Assembly: GCA_018842655.1 (NCBI GenBank)
Contig: JAGTWN010000004.1
Span: forward strand, 1,302,001 to 1,366,000
Source of the DNA: Candidatus Pantoea haifensis
GTDB lineage: Bacteria > Pseudomonadota > Gammaproteobacteria > Enterobacterales > Enterobacteriaceae
DNA: 64,000 bases
Reading direction: 5' to 3'
Under the pieces are notes generated by a model that had not been told where the DNA came from, ran no database searches, and worked only from the letters and a program-made list of their open reading frames with translations. Shown here one piece after another: positions 9,992-19,683 of the stretch. The translations under genes were made by a program, and so were the position numbers. Each line of letters starts with the position of its first letter. The stretch's first letter is position 1.

Positions 9992-10954
9992 ATGACAGCG
10001 TGGCCTAACCCATTCATTATGCAAAATTCAGATCCTTTTATTTTGCGTACCGAACAACATTACTATTTCACCGCATCGATCCCGGAATATAACCGTCTGG
10101 AAATTCGACGCGCGGATACGCTGATGGGCCTTCGTGAGGCAAAACCTGTTACAGTCTGGCGTAAACCGGACAGGGGTCCCTACAGCCAACTCATCTGGGC
10201 ACCAGAACTACACCGTTTTGGTGAGCAATGGGTGATTTATTTTGCTGCCGCCCCTGCCTGCGGTTACATCAATGGTTTATTCCAGCATCGTATGTATGCA
10301 CTGGTCTGCGATGACGACGATCCCTTAACCGGATACTGGCAGGCCTGCCGCCGGATTTTTACCCCTTATGATACCTTTTCCCTGGATGGCTCTCATTTTG
10401 TTCATCAGGGCAAACACTGGTATCTGTGGGCGCAGAAAGATCCTTTTGTCGCGGCTAATACCTGTATTTATCTGGCTGAACTGGAGAAGAATCCCTGGAC
10501 GCTCAAGGGCCAGACTGTGATGATTAGCCAACCCGAGCTGGCATGGGAAAATGCAGAGGTGGGGGTTAATGAAGCGCCAGCGGCATTGCTCTATGGAGAT
10601 CGCCTGTTTGTTTCTTATTCCGCCGGCGCCACTGATGAAAATTACTGCATGGGCCTGTTGTGGATTGATAAAGATGCCGATCTGCTACAGCGCAGCAACT
10701 GGCAAAAATCGCCCTGTCCGGTATTCAGCACCTCTGTAGAAAACAAGCAGTTCGGCCCAGGACATAACGGTTTTACCCTGGATGAGCATGGCCGGCACGT
10801 GATGGTCTATCATACGCGCAACCATACCGGGAGAAGAGGCGATGGGGTCTGGGATCCGAGTCGCCATACCCGTCTGAAATATTTCCACTGGCGCGACGAC
10901 GGTATGCCCGATTTCGGTATCCCACCTGCTCAAAACCTGTATAGCGGGCCGTAA
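9992..10954 (+). CDS. Glycoside hydrolase family 43-type protein
   Basis: A 320-residue five-bladed beta-propeller hydrolase resembling GH43 arabinosidases/xylosidases. The expected acidic residues appear in order: Asp in QNSDPFIL near residue 14, Asp in FSLDGSHF near 132, and Glu in GVNEAPA near 191. A His-containing GPGHNGF motif lies further on. There is no signal peptide, so the enzyme should be cytoplasmic and act on imported oligosaccharides. ATG 9992 is preferred because AGGAG lies 8 nt upstream; the open frame extends to 9893 without a better site. No transporter or pathway partner is adjacent. Confidence 0.8.
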   Translation: MTAWPNPFIMQNSDPFILRTEQHYYFTASIPEYNRLEIRRADTLMGLREAKPVTVWRKPDRGPYSQLIWAPELHRFGEQWVIYFAAAPACGYINGLFQHRMYALVCDDDDPLTGYWQACRRIFTPYDTFSLDGSHFVHQGKHWYLWAQKDPFVAANTCIYLAELEKNPWTLKGQTVMISQPELAWENAEVGVNEAPAALLYGDRLFVSYSAGATDENYCMGLLWIDKDADLLQRSNWQKSPCPVFSTSVENKQFGPGHNGFTLDEHGRHVMVYHTRNHTGRRGDGVWDPSRHTRLKYFHWRDDGMPDFGIPPAQNLYSGP

Positions 10955-11124
10955 TGCGCCGGTGATCAGCCGCAGCAGGCATAATATCTCCGATAGCAGA
11001 AAGGTGCAGACTGGATATTAAGCCTGTTCATTAACAGAGATATCGCCGTTTCCGATAGCGGTAAACAAACAATTGCCAATGCTATTTTCCTTGTGAACAG
11101 GCGCTAATCCGTGGAGTAACGGTC

Positions 11125-11445
11125 TTATTCTTTTGCGGCAATCTTCAGCGTTTTAGCTTCCACAAGAATCAAGGGACACTTCCTCACCTTACATGCTTGC
11201 GAGTATGCCAGTTCACAGACTTCACAGAGATCTCTTACGTCTGATTCATATTCGTACTCCATGTAATAACGGAACTTTCCATCATGAGGTTCTGTTCTCC
11301 AGAATCTTTGCGGCTCCAGAATCTCATCAAGTTGCCTGAAAGTCAGGCCTGTAGGGTTATGAAAACCCACTTTTACGCGGTATGTAGTCATGCGCAGATT
11401 ATTTCCATAATGGAAGGTTACTCGCCAGCCGGTATTGTTTCTCAT
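11125..11445 (-). CDS. Hypothetical protein (106 or 88 aa)
   Basis: The frame encodes MTTYRVKVGFHNPTGLTFRQ onward from ATG 11391, or begins 18 residues earlier at 11445. The composition is that of a real soluble protein, with a CEVCELAYSQACKVRKCP stretch holding four cysteines that could bind metal. Neither start has a convincing ribosome site. It lies next to a phage gene fragment and may be part of the same remnant. Family not recognised. Confidence 0.5.
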   Translation of the reverse strand: MRNNTGWRVTFHYGNNLRMTTYRVKVGFHNPTGLTFRQLDEILEPQRFWRTEPHDGKFRYYMEYEYESDVRDLCEVCELAYSQACKVRKCPLILVEAKTLKIAAKE

Positions 11446-11484
11446 TGGGATAGGAGAAACCTAATCAGCCGCCATGATGAAAAA

Positions 11485-11649
11485 TTAAACGCAACAGAGT
11501 GGCTCCTTACAGTACGGATTGCTTAAGCTCATTGGTGCATTCACACTCGCAGACTTCGTTGGCGGAATTAAAGTTGTCTCCTCGTCCGCATCGACTTTGA
11601 ATGGCGCACCGCGAAACAAAGCAGGCACCAGGCGATCTTTCCAGCTCAT
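11485..11649 (-). pseudogene. Fragment of a Mu-like phage DNA circularisation protein
   Basis: A 54-codon frame from ATG 11649 begins MSWKDRLVPALFRGAPFKVD, which closely resembles the start of Mu-type phage DNA circularisation (gpN-like) proteins. Similarity is lost after about 25 residues, and the frame ends in unrelated sequence at 11485. The full phage protein is several hundred residues. I read it as the 5' end of a prophage tail gene left by a deletion, marking former phage DNA in this accessory segment. Confidence 0.6.
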
Positions 11650-11662
11650 GAGCTCTTAAGGC

Positions 11663-11686
11663 AATAAAAAACCCGCCAGAGCGGGT
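11663..11686 (-). terminator. Terminator reading on the minus strand
   Basis: On the minus strand CCCGC/GCGGG with a TCTG loop is followed by TTTTTTATT. It lies about 30 bp beyond the stop of the secreted-protein frame ending at 11711. Confidence 0.75.
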
Positions 11687-11710
11687 CAGTTAATTTTTCT
11701 AAAAAATAAA

Positions 11711-12178
11711 TTAATCAGGTAATACGACATTACATAAGATCTTTTGAACGCCAGACATTCCGTTTTTGTTCACACCTGCTTTTACCTTGCCGCTTTTCAT
11801 AACAGTAAGGAAAAATTGACCATCTGGCATAGTGGACCCAGATTTATATCCAGCAATAATATCAGACGAAAAGCCGTTGTGCCTGAACAGTGATGCAATC
11901 CAGTTAAGCCTTGCGTCCGGACCTTTATTAGCCCTGAAAACGAAAGCTCCCGAACTTTTGCCGACATCGTAGGTTGCTGTGACAATAAGGATTGTGCTGC
12001 TCGCCGATGGGGCTGGGCATTCAATTATTATCTGCTCACTGAACTGTCTATCCCCATCCGCCGCTCTCTTTACTTTATTAAAAAGTTAGCTGTGAATGGG
12101 TTATCTTTTGCATGCACAGAAAAACCTAATGCAGAAATGGCTCATGCTGCCAATACTTTTTATATTCCACCACCAAAA
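11711..12178 (-). pseudogene. Putative secreted protein, frameshifted, N-terminus unresolved
   Basis: The minus strand encodes a continuous protein-like stretch ending FFLTVMKSGKVKAGVN ... CNVVLPD with a stop at 11711-11713. Its N-terminal part reads AISALGFSVHAKDNPFTANF, which looks like the end of a signal peptide with an AxA-type cleavage site. One base is missing in the A run at 12080-12084 (plus strand), joining FTANF to NKVKRAADGD. A further in-frame TGA near 12139 prevents a clean start, so either another error or real decay affects the 5' end. The mature part would be about 120 aa with two cysteines. Family not recognised. Confidence 0.5.
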
Positions 12179-12557
12179 TCAGGGTCATCCTCGGTGATCA
12201 TTTTACATACAAATACGAGTGGCACGATGCGTTATTTCCACTGAAGCGGTTACACAGTAAAACACTTTGCGAACTGCGATTTATTTAACAGCCATCGTCC
12301 CTCCGTCCGCTCGGGAAACAGATCGCACTTTACTGACGCAAAACAGCCTCTCTCACTTCCCAGGTAAAAATGAAAAAAATATTTATCTATGGTTCTTGTT
12401 TTGCCCGTGCTGTTGCGCTGCCAGTTTGATAGCAGGTGGTCAGTACATTAGCCGTTTCGTAAAAAAGCCCGCTCAATGGCGAGCCTCATAAGGTTTGTAG
12501 TAAATTTCGTGTGATTCTCATGCAGCCACAATAAAACCACTTACAAAACAGACGCAT

Positions 12558-12657
12558 AAAAAAAGACCGAATACGATTCCTATATTCGGTCCAGGGAAAT
12601 GGCTCTCAAGGAGCCGTGCGCTAAAAGTTGGCATTAATGAAGGCAGTTTTGCCTTGC
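12558..12657 (-). ncRNA. sdsR: SdsR (RyeB) small regulatory RNA
   Basis: The minus strand carries the SdsR sequence: the 5' end GCAAGGC, the conserved core CATTAATGCCAACTTTTAGC then GCACGGCTC, and the terminator GACCGAATAT...GTATTCGGTC with seven T residues. SdsR is an abundant Hfq-dependent, sigma-S-dependent RNA that represses ompD, mutS, tolC and others. Its place just upstream of yebY is as in E. coli. About 100 nt against 104. The loop between the core and the terminator is shorter here (GGCTCCTTGAGAGCC). The overlapping antisense RNA SraC (RyeA) of E. coli may also exist on the plus strand, but I cannot delimit it. Confidence 0.92.
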
Positions 12658-12663
12658 CTGTTA

Positions 12664-12669
12664 AGATTA
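12664..12669 (-). promoter_or_regulatory. Sigma-S-type -10 element of sdsR
   Basis: On the minus strand CTAATCT precedes the inferred SdsR 5' end by six bases. The C directly before TAATCT (position -13) favours sigma-S. No strong -35 is seen, as expected for this class. Confidence 0.6.
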
Positions 12670-12790
12670 GAACAGGGTTGGAGATTTTCCAGCCAACTCG
12701 TCTCAGAGCGGATAAAAGCAGAGCAGTTTGTGATCAGGACGGCAGAAATGGTTGAAGCGGGGTGCAGCGTCATGCCACACCCGCCAACGT

Positions 12791-13135
12791 CTACTTATCG
12801 CACAACGCCTGGGTGCGCTCAACGATGGGTTGCAGACTCATCATTTTGCCCGGATTGGCTTTATCTTCACTCTGAATCACGCTGATCGGCTGAGCTTTTA
12901 CCTGCCCGGCTTTCAGTCGCGCTTCGGCAAGATCATTAAGCGGATATTGCATCAGCGTACCGGGATTAATAGCAAACAGCGAGCCATCTTTTTCGCAGGT
13001 TAGCATCACCTCTTCGCGATTAAAGGGCCACTTATCTTTACCGACTTCGAAGCGGCTGACAGTAATAATTTGGGCCGCCAGCGCCTGACCACATACGGAT
13101 AATACCAGGATTGCAGGGATCACTTTCTTCAGCAA
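12791..13135 (-). CDS. yebY: YebY, DUF2511 periplasmic protein
   Basis: A 114-residue protein with a signal peptide ([20 protein letters not shown]). The mature part (about 94 aa) has two cysteines in VMLTCEKDG and the C-terminal ALCDK, matching E. coli YebY. Function unknown; it is last in a likely yobA-copD-yebY operon and so may be linked to copper. A 36-bp gap separates it from copD. Confidence 0.9.
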   Translation of the reverse strand: MLKKVIPAILVLSVCGQALAAQIITVSRFEVGKDKWPFNREEVMLTCEKDGSLFAINPGTLMQYPLNDLAEARLKAGQVKAQPISVIQSEDKANPGKMMSLQPIVERTQALCDK

Positions 13136-13171
13136 AATAGCCTACCTTGTACTCATTTACTTTGTTCAAAC

Positions 13172-14046
13172 TCAGGCTGGCGATAGCGTGGCTAACACGC
13201 TGACCAGGCCAACCACCCCGCATGCCAGCAATAATTCAAGTTGTGTCATGCGAATAAATTTTTGTTGCGTACCGCTGCCAGCCAGACGGAATCGTGGCAC
13301 CAGCCAGTAACGATTAAACAGCGCCACCAGCACCATCAGGGCAACCAGTATGACTTTCCACAGCAGCAACCTAATGTAGAAATTATCGCGCCACGTTAAG
13401 GGCCAACCCGCAATTAACATGCTGTTGATTAAGCCAGTCAGCAAGGCTAACGCTACGGCTAAATGACCATAGCGGGAAAAACGCATCATAGTGCGAATGG
13501 CGTCGGTTCGCCGTTCAATCTGCCGCGCTTCCTGCATCAACAGCAGCAACGGCACCAACCCGCCAGCCCAGAAAGAGGACGTGATAAGGTGCAACGCGTG
13601 ATTACTTTGCTGCAGCAATCCTGATACGCCGGTATGCATCGCGGCATGACCGGTGAATGCCAGGCAAAACAATTGCAACAGTGCAAACACAAGCAATGCT
13701 TGCTGGCGTAACCTGCCTGTTAACTGCCACGCCACCACTGCGCCCAGTGCAGACCCAATTTCCCATTGCCATACTGCGCCGAACCGGGTGTTAAGCACCG
13801 CCAGCCAGACCGTGGTGTCACTGAGATTGTGCCAGTCGCCACTCATCAAAACGTTTTGCGCAACTAACATCACCAACGCGCTAAACAATGCCAGCCAGCT
13901 GCTGAACAGCATCAGGGGTGCAACGTAGCGGCCAGTGCCTGACGATAACGTGCAGGTGCCAGCAATGCGGTGTAAAATGCGCTTCCGGTAAGCGCCATTA
14001 CAGCGACAAAGTGCAGCAGGCGTAGCAGGATCCACAGCGTCGTCAC
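13172..14046 (-). CDS. copD: Copper homeostasis membrane protein CopD (YebZ), one frameshift
   Basis: Inner-membrane protein of the CopD family with about eight membrane helices and conserved histidines (LLHFVAVMA, FTGHAAMHTG, NHALHLI). GTG 14046 opens the frame, giving VTTLWILLRLLHFVAVMALT. One base is missing in the C4 run (G4 at 13915-13918 on the plus strand), after which the second frame runs to 13172. Repaired length is about 291 aa against 290 in E. coli. It begins 2 bp beyond the yobA stop, so the pair is translationally close. The open frame alone would suggest a wrong N-terminus beginning MDPATP. Confidence 0.9.
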
Positions 14047-14047
14047 G

Positions 14048-14422
14048 TTATTTCACGTTGAAGCGATAGCTTCCTTTCGTTTTATGGCCATCAACTGACA
14101 GCACATGCCAGTTAACCTGATAGCTGCCTGTGGCTAGCGGTTGAGCCAAATTCACAATCAACTTACTGTGCTGTTTACTGTCCAGAATGGCTTTATCACT
14201 CGCTACCGTTTTTTGCTGCGCATCTACAATCTCTACCCCGCTGAATGCCGCTTCGACATCTTCTGTGAAGGTCAGCGTCAACGACGTCTGCGGCTGCATT
14301 ACGTCCGCTTTCGCGGCTGGCTCAGATGAGCGAAGATGCGCATGGGCGCTGGCGAAGGGACTGAAAAACGCACCCGCAAACACCAGGGAAATTACCGCAC
14401 CTGAAATAAGGGTTTTCTGCAT
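14048..14422 (-). CDS. yobA: CopC-domain periplasmic copper-binding protein YobA
   Basis: A 124-residue precursor with a signal peptide ending ASA, so the mature protein begins HAHLRSSEPA. This N-terminal histidine motif is the hallmark copper(II) site of CopC proteins. The immunoglobulin-like domain carries LTLTFTEDVEAAFSGVEIVD and ends SVDGHKTKGSYRFNVK, with a second site histidine. First gene of the yobA-copD-yebY operon. It is divergent from holE, with 150 bp between them for promoters. Confidence 0.93.
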   Translation of the reverse strand: MQKTLISGAVISLVFAGAFFSPFASAHAHLRSSEPAAKADVMQPQTSLTLTFTEDVEAAFSGVEIVDAQQKTVASDKAILDSKQHSKLIVNLAQPLATGSYQVNWHVLSVDGHKTKGSYRFNVK

Positions 14423-14573
14423 GAGATCATCCTGTTAACAACAGCAAATAGTGCAAATGTGGCGCAAGGATACGCTGCTGTTTTTAAGGTGTCGAGACCA
14501 GCGGTGCGATCCTTTACCCTTGATTCAGGCCGGGGAAAACATTACTTTTGCCCGATAACATCAGGAGAACACC

Positions 14574-14807
14574 ATGAGTCATAACCTTGCTCTTCTGTCG
14601 CAGGAAGAAAAAGACAAAGTGAATGTTGATTTGGCCGCAGCGGGCGTTGCGTTTAAAGAACGTTATAACATGCCTGTGATCCCGGAAATGGTGGTCAGTG
14701 AACAGCCAGAAGCTCTGCGCGACTGGTTCCGTCAGCGTTTAATGCATTATCGTCAGGCGTCGCTTGGGTTCTCGCGCCTGCCTTACGAACCGAAGCAGAA
14801 ATCATAA
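14574..14807 (+). CDS. holE: DNA polymerase III theta subunit
   Basis: A 77-residue protein with the family core [20 protein letters not shown] and the tail [11 protein letters not shown]. Theta binds the epsilon proofreading subunit and stabilises the polymerase core. The ribosome site CAGGAGAA precedes the ATG. The stop codon overlaps the exoX start (TAATG), so the two are translationally coupled. Confidence 0.95.
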   Translation: MSHNLALLSQEEKDKVNVDLAAAGVAFKERYNMPVIPEMVVSEQPEALRDWFRQRLMHYRQASLGFSRLPYEPKQKS

Positions 14808-15475
14808 TGTTACGAGTTATTGATACCGAAACCTGCGGCTTGCAGGGCGGCGTGGTTGAGGTCGCGTCAGTCGACGTGATTGACGGGCAGATCGTGAATC
14901 CAATGAGCGATCTGATTTTACCTGACCGCCCTATCAGCCGTCAGGCGATGGCAGTGCATCGTATCACTGAGGCCATGGTGCGCGGTAAACCCACCATTGA
15001 ACAGGCAATTGAACGCTATCATGGCAGCGCCTTCTATGTGGCACACAATGCAAGCTTTGATCGTCGCATGCTACCGGAGATGCATGGCGAGTGGATTTGT
15101 ACCATGACGTTAGCGCGTCAACTCTGGCCCGGAATCAAATATGGCAACCAGGCGCTACGCCACAGCCTTAAGCTTGACGTCACACCGCCTGAGGATTTAC
15201 ATGCCCACCGCGCGCTCTACGACTGCTACGTGACTGCCGCGCTGTTGTTGCGCATTATGGAAACCTCAGGCTGGGATGCCGCACAGATGATGCAACGTTG
15301 CCAGCCCGCCACGCCACAAGATGATGTGCTGCCTTTTGGTAAATATCGTGGTCAGCCTGTGGCTGCGATCGCCCGTAAGGATCCGGGCTATTTAAAGTGG
15401 ATGCTGGATAACGTGAAGGATTTGCGCCCACCTCTGCGGCAGGCGCTGCGTAAATATCTCAGCCAGACTCAGTAA
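14807..15475 (+). CDS. exoX: Exodeoxyribonuclease X
   Basis: A DEDDh 3'-5' exonuclease of 222 residues used in mismatch repair and UV tolerance. Motif I is IDTETCG (near residue 5), motif II lies around [11 protein letters not shown], and motif III has HRALYDCY with the catalytic His and Asp. The C-terminal region [21 protein letters not shown] matches the family's DNA-binding tail. Its 3' end overlaps the convergent ptrB gene by 17 bp. Confidence 0.95.
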   Translation: MLRVIDTETCGLQGGVVEVASVDVIDGQIVNPMSDLILPDRPISRQAMAVHRITEAMVRGKPTIEQAIERYHGSAFYVAHNASFDRRMLPEMHGEWICTMTLARQLWPGIKYGNQALRHSLKLDVTPPEDLHAHRALYDCYVTAALLLRIMETSGWDAAQMMQRCQPATPQDDVLPFGKYRGQPVAAIARKDPGYLKWMLDNVKDLRPPLRQALRKYLSQTQ

Positions 15476-17529
15476 TCGTGGGCGGGGGTAACGTGCCCTG
15501 CGCCAACGCAATCAGAAACGTTAGCTCCATCGCCACCCCTTCATACGCTTTATAACGGCCCGATTTACCGCCGTGACCTGAGTCCATATCGGTACAGAGC
15601 AGTAACAGGTTATTGTCAGTTTTCAGTTCCCTCAGCTTCGCAACCCATTTTGCGGGTTCCCAGTATTGCACCTGTGAATCGTGCAGACCGGTAGTCACCA
15701 GCAGATGCGGATACGCTTTTGCCTCGACATTATCGTAGGGACTGTATTGGCGGATATAGCGGTAATACTCCTCATCATGAGGATTACCCCATTCGTCATA
15801 TTCTCCCGTGGTGAGCGGGATGGTTTCATCGAGCATGGTGGTAACAACATCCACAAAAGGCACCTGGGCAATAACGCCGTAGAAACGTTGCGGCGCCCTG
15901 TTAATCACCCCGCCCATCAGTAATCCCCCTGCACTGCCGCCCATGGCAAATAAACGTTCAGGATGACCGAAACCGCGTTTAACCAGCGCATTAGTGACAT
16001 CAATGAAATCTGTGAAGCTGTTTAGTTTATTGAGCAGTCGGCCGCCATCGTACCACTGCTGGCCCAGCTCCCCGCCGCCTCGCACCTGCACCAGTGCATA
16101 GACAAACCCACGATCCAACAGACTTAAGCGACTGACGCTGAAGTCTGCGTCCATACTGCTGCCGTAAGCGCCGTAGCCATAAACCAGCATGGGGTTCTGA
16201 CCCGGTTGATAATGTTTGCGGTGATACACCAGTGACACAGGGACTTCAGTGCCGTCACTGACTTTGATCCAGTGGTGCTCACTTTTGTAATCATCAGGCT
16301 CAAAATTGCCCACAGCACTCTGTTTGAGGATCCGCCGTTCGCCGGTGTCCATATCCAGCTCAAACAGCGTGGTTGGCGTGGTCATTGAAGAGTAGCCATA
16401 CCGTAGCTTGCTGGTTTTGGGGGTAGGATTATACGCTAACCAGGTCACGTAAGTAGGATCGTCAAAGGCGATGCCGCTGACTTCACCCGAAGCCCAGTTC
16501 ATCTGACGTAAACTGGTCAGCCCGCGCTGACGCTCCTCGACAACCAGCCAGTCGCGAAACAGTTGGAAATCTTCCATCACCACATGCTCGCGGGCCGGAA
16601 TAATTGTCTCCCAGCGCGATTCAGCGAGATAACGAGTACGGTACAGCCCGAAGTTTTTTCCGTCGCGATTGGAGCGAATAAAAAACTCATGATCGTAGTG
16701 ATCAAGGCTGTATTCATGATCTTTGCGGCGCGGTAAAAATATGTGCGGCTGCGCATCGGGAAAGCCCGCATCAATTAGCTGAATTTCACTGGTTGTGGTG
16801 CTGTACAGCGCAATCAGAATAAATTGCTTGGACGTGGTTTTATGCACGCTGAGGTGAAAGGTGTCATCTTTTTCTTCATAAACTAACTGATCGTCCGCTT
16901 GTGGCGTGCCAAGCTCATGACGCCAGACCTGATAAGACAACAGCGTTTGAGGATGTTTTTGCACGTAATAAACGGTACGTGAGTCGTTTCCCAGGCAAAG
17001 CTTGAAGAGGCATTGGTTAACACTTCGGGATACCAGCTGCCGCTGTGCAAATTGCGAAAGCGGATACCGTACTGCCGACGTGATAAAAAATCCTCAGCCA
17101 GCGCCATGACATTGTTGTCCGGGCTGATATGCAACGCGCCCATGGTATAAAACTCGCTGTGCGAAGCGCGCTGGTTAGCATCAAGCAGCAGCGTCCACGC
17201 ATCCTCTTCGCTACTGCTGGCGGGCTGTCGGTAATAAGCAGCATACTCATTTCCGCTCTCATAACGGCTCTGATAGCGATAACCATTTTTCACATAAGGT
17301 ACAGAATGATCCTGCGACGGCAGCCGATCTACGATTTCTTTAAGGATGCGATCCTGCAGCGGTTGCTGCGAGGCCATGATTTTCCTGCCGTAATTATTTT
17401 CGGCACGCAGGTAGTCGAGAACATCGCTGTTTTCTCGTTTGTCATCGCGCAGCCAGTAGTAATTGTCCACGCGCGTTTCACCATGCAGCGACATTTCGTA
17501 AGGTATTTTTTTGCGATGGGTGCTTTCAT
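15459..17529 (-). CDS. ptrB: Oligopeptidase B, two frameshifts
   Basis: Serine oligopeptidase (S9A family) cutting after Arg/Lys in small peptides. The N-terminal beta-propeller is followed by an alpha/beta hydrolase domain with the nucleophile motif [11 protein letters not shown] and the late histidine in [11 protein letters not shown]. The start is ATG 17529 (MKAPIAKK), with ACGGAG 8 nt upstream. One base is missing in the A7 run (T7 at 17506-17512), and another near 16987-16989, where [15 protein letters not shown] is restored. Repaired length is about 690 aa against 686 in E. coli. Confidence 0.92.
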
Positions 17530-17646
17530 GACATCCGTCTCCGTGAAAGTAATGATCTGTAAGCGTGGCATCTATAAGAAAAGTTGCCAGGCGTAGCCAG
17601 ATAAACGGAACGGCAATAAAGGCCACACGTTGTGGCCAGATATTGA

Positions 17647-18306
17647 TTAACCGGCAGGCAGGCGGGCTTTTTCCTCAACAATATTTTTTTGCATATCGTC
17701 GCGGACATCCTGTGGGATTTTCAGCGCATCGCCTAATGCGGAAAGGTAACTGCGTTCCATAAAGTGATCGACATCTATTGCTGCACAGCTCAGAAAATAG
17801 AGCTCCAGCGCCTCTTCCTCGTTCTTGACATCTTTTGCCAGCCATTGCGGGTCAAGCGGACGATTCATTGCCTGTTGAATCAGTCGCTCAGCATCCTGAC
17901 CATAACCGGCCTGATGAATATTCTGTTCAATGGCAGCACGCTCTTGATCGTCAATATGTCCGTCGCTTTTCGCCGCAAAGACCAGCGCAGTGACCAGCCG
18001 TTCAGTGCGAAGATCAACCGGCGTTTGCGCCACACCAAACGTTGGTTCATCCTGATGGGTTTCACGCACACGCTGTTTATATTTATTCCACAACACCGCG
18101 CCTGCTGCTGCACCACCGCCAATGATTAACGCTTTGCTGCCATATTTCGTTAACAGGTTACGTGACGACTTACTTGAAATCAGCATGCCTGCCAGGCCAC
18201 CCAGTGCGCCGGGTGCCAGCATATCACTTAAACCGCCTGAAGATTTTCCGTCACCGCTCTTTTTCGCTAAAACTGACTGAATTTGTTGCAACCAGTTGTT
18301 CATCAT
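17647..18306 (-). CDS. yebE: YebE inner-membrane protein (DUF533/TerB-like)
   Basis: A 219-residue protein, equal in length to E. coli YebE. The N-terminal third is glycine-rich with one hydrophobic segment ([18 protein letters not shown]), and the C-terminal part is a helical TerB/DUF533 domain ([20 protein letters not shown]). In E. coli it belongs to the CpxR stress regulon; I did not identify a Cpx box here. It lies upstream of ptrB on the same strand, with a 117-bp gap. Confidence 0.92.
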   Translation of the reverse strand: MMNNWLQQIQSVLAKKSGDGKSSGGLSDMLAPGALGGLAGMLISSKSSRNLLTKYGSKALIIGGGAAAGAVLWNKYKQRVRETHQDEPTFGVAQTPVDLRTERLVTALVFAAKSDGHIDDQERAAIEQNIHQAGYGQDAERLIQQAMNRPLDPQWLAKDVKNEEEALELYFLSCAAIDVDHFMERSYLSALGDALKIPQDVRDDMQKNIVEEKARLPAG

Positions 18307-18414
18307 CCACTCCTGTTGGTTTCGTTAACTCTTCATCCTGCCGAAACAGATGTCAGGAAACGTCAGAGCAGGAAAAGTAAGGAAAAAGCACGCTCCCTAC
18401 GCGGAATGGTGAGA

Positions 18415-18430
18415 ACGCAAACGTTTTCGT
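18415..18430 (+). promoter_or_regulatory. PurR operator of purT
   Basis: ACGCAAACGTTTTCGT is a perfect match to the PurR consensus. It lies immediately upstream of a -10-like TATACT (18432-18437) and 39 bp before the purT start, where bound repressor would block the promoter. Confidence 0.92.
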
Positions 18431-18468
18431 TTATACTGCGCGCGCATTTTGATTGCTTAGGTGAATTT

Positions 18469-19646
18469 ATGACGACTCTGGGAACTGCGCTGCGCCCTGC
18501 TGCGACGCGTGTCATGCTGTTAGGCTCAGGCGAACTGGGTAAAGAAGTGGCGCTGGAGTGTCAGCGTCTGGGTGTGGAAGTCATTGCGGTTGATCGTTAC
18601 GCTGATGCGCCTGCCATGCACGTTGCACATCGTAGCCACGTCATCAATATGCTTGATGGCGATGCGCTGGCCGCATTAATCGCACAGGAAAAACCTGACT
18701 ATGTGGTGCCTGAAATCGAAGCCATCGCCACAGAAAAACTCATCGAGCTGGAGCAGCAAGGTCAGCGTGTGGTGCCGACCGCGCGCGCTGCGCGTCTGAC
18801 CATGAACCGTGAAGGTATTCGCCGTCTTGCTGCGGAAACGTTATCGCTGCCAACCTCCAGCTATCGTTTCGCCGACAGCAAAGCCAGTTTCGATGCTGCG
18901 GCAGCGGAGATCGGATTCCCCTGCATTGTTAAGCCGGTAATGAGTTCTTCCGGCAAAGGTCAGAGCTTTATTCGTGAAGCGAGCCAGCTGGATAAAGCCT
19001 GGGATTACGCGCAACAGGGCGGCCGCGCAGGTGCCGGGCGCGTTATCGTTGAAGGCGTCGTGACGTTTGATTTTGAAATTACCTTGCTCACCATCAGTGC
19101 CGTAGACGGTATTCACTTCTGCGCGCCAATTGGGCATCGTCAGGAAGATGGCGATTATCGCGAATCCTGGCAGCCGCAGCAGATGAGCGATGCAGCCTTA
19201 CAGCAGGCACAGGATATTGCAGAAAAGGTGGTTAAAGCGTTAGGGGTTACGGCCTGTTTGGCGTGGAGCTGTTTGTGTGTGGTGATGAGGTGATCTTTAG
19301 TGAGGTTTCGCCCCGTCCCCATGATACCGGCATGGTGACGCTGATTTCGCAGGATCTCTCTGAATTCGCTCTGCACGTCCGCGCCTTTCTCGGTCTTCCT
19401 GTTGGCGGCATTCGTCAGTATGGCCCTTCTGCCTCTGCGGTTATTTTGCCCCAGCTGACCAGCCAGAACCCGCAGTTCGTTAATGTGGAAGCTGCCTTAG
19501 GTGCAGGTTTGCAGGTGCGCTTGTTTGGTAAACCAGAGATAGAGGGGCAACGCCGCTTAGGTGTCGCACTGGCCAGCGGCGAAACCACGGACCAGGCAAT
19601 TGCACGCGCCGTTGCCAGCGCCGCTTCGATAACCGTTCAGGGATAA
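18469..19646 (+). CDS. purT: Formate-dependent phosphoribosylglycinamide formyltransferase, one frameshift
   Basis: ATP-grasp enzyme that makes formyl-GAR from GAR, formate and ATP (step 3 of purine synthesis). It shows the N-terminal nucleotide fold ([20 protein letters not shown]), the ATP-grasp loop [13 protein letters not shown] and the metal/catalytic segment [20 protein letters not shown]. One G is missing in the run at 19243-19246, where [12 protein letters not shown] should be read. Repaired length is 392 aa, identical to E. coli. A longer open frame begins at 18283, but ATG 18469 fits the family and sits downstream of the PurR box. Confidence 0.94.
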
Positions 19647-19653
19647 TCCCCAT

Positions 19654-19676
19654 GCGGTGAGCATTTTGCTCACCGC
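19654..19676. terminator. Bidirectional hairpin between purT and eda
   Basis: GCGGTGAGCA (19654-19663) pairs with TGCTCACCGC (19667-19676) between two convergent genes. Confidence 0.75.
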
Positions 19677-19683
19677 GAATACT

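Noticed and set aside
12267-12491. 74-aa frame with a Cys-rich hydrophobic part
   Set aside because: No ribosome site. A possible lipoprotein start at 12370 needs frame changes and shows no family similarity.
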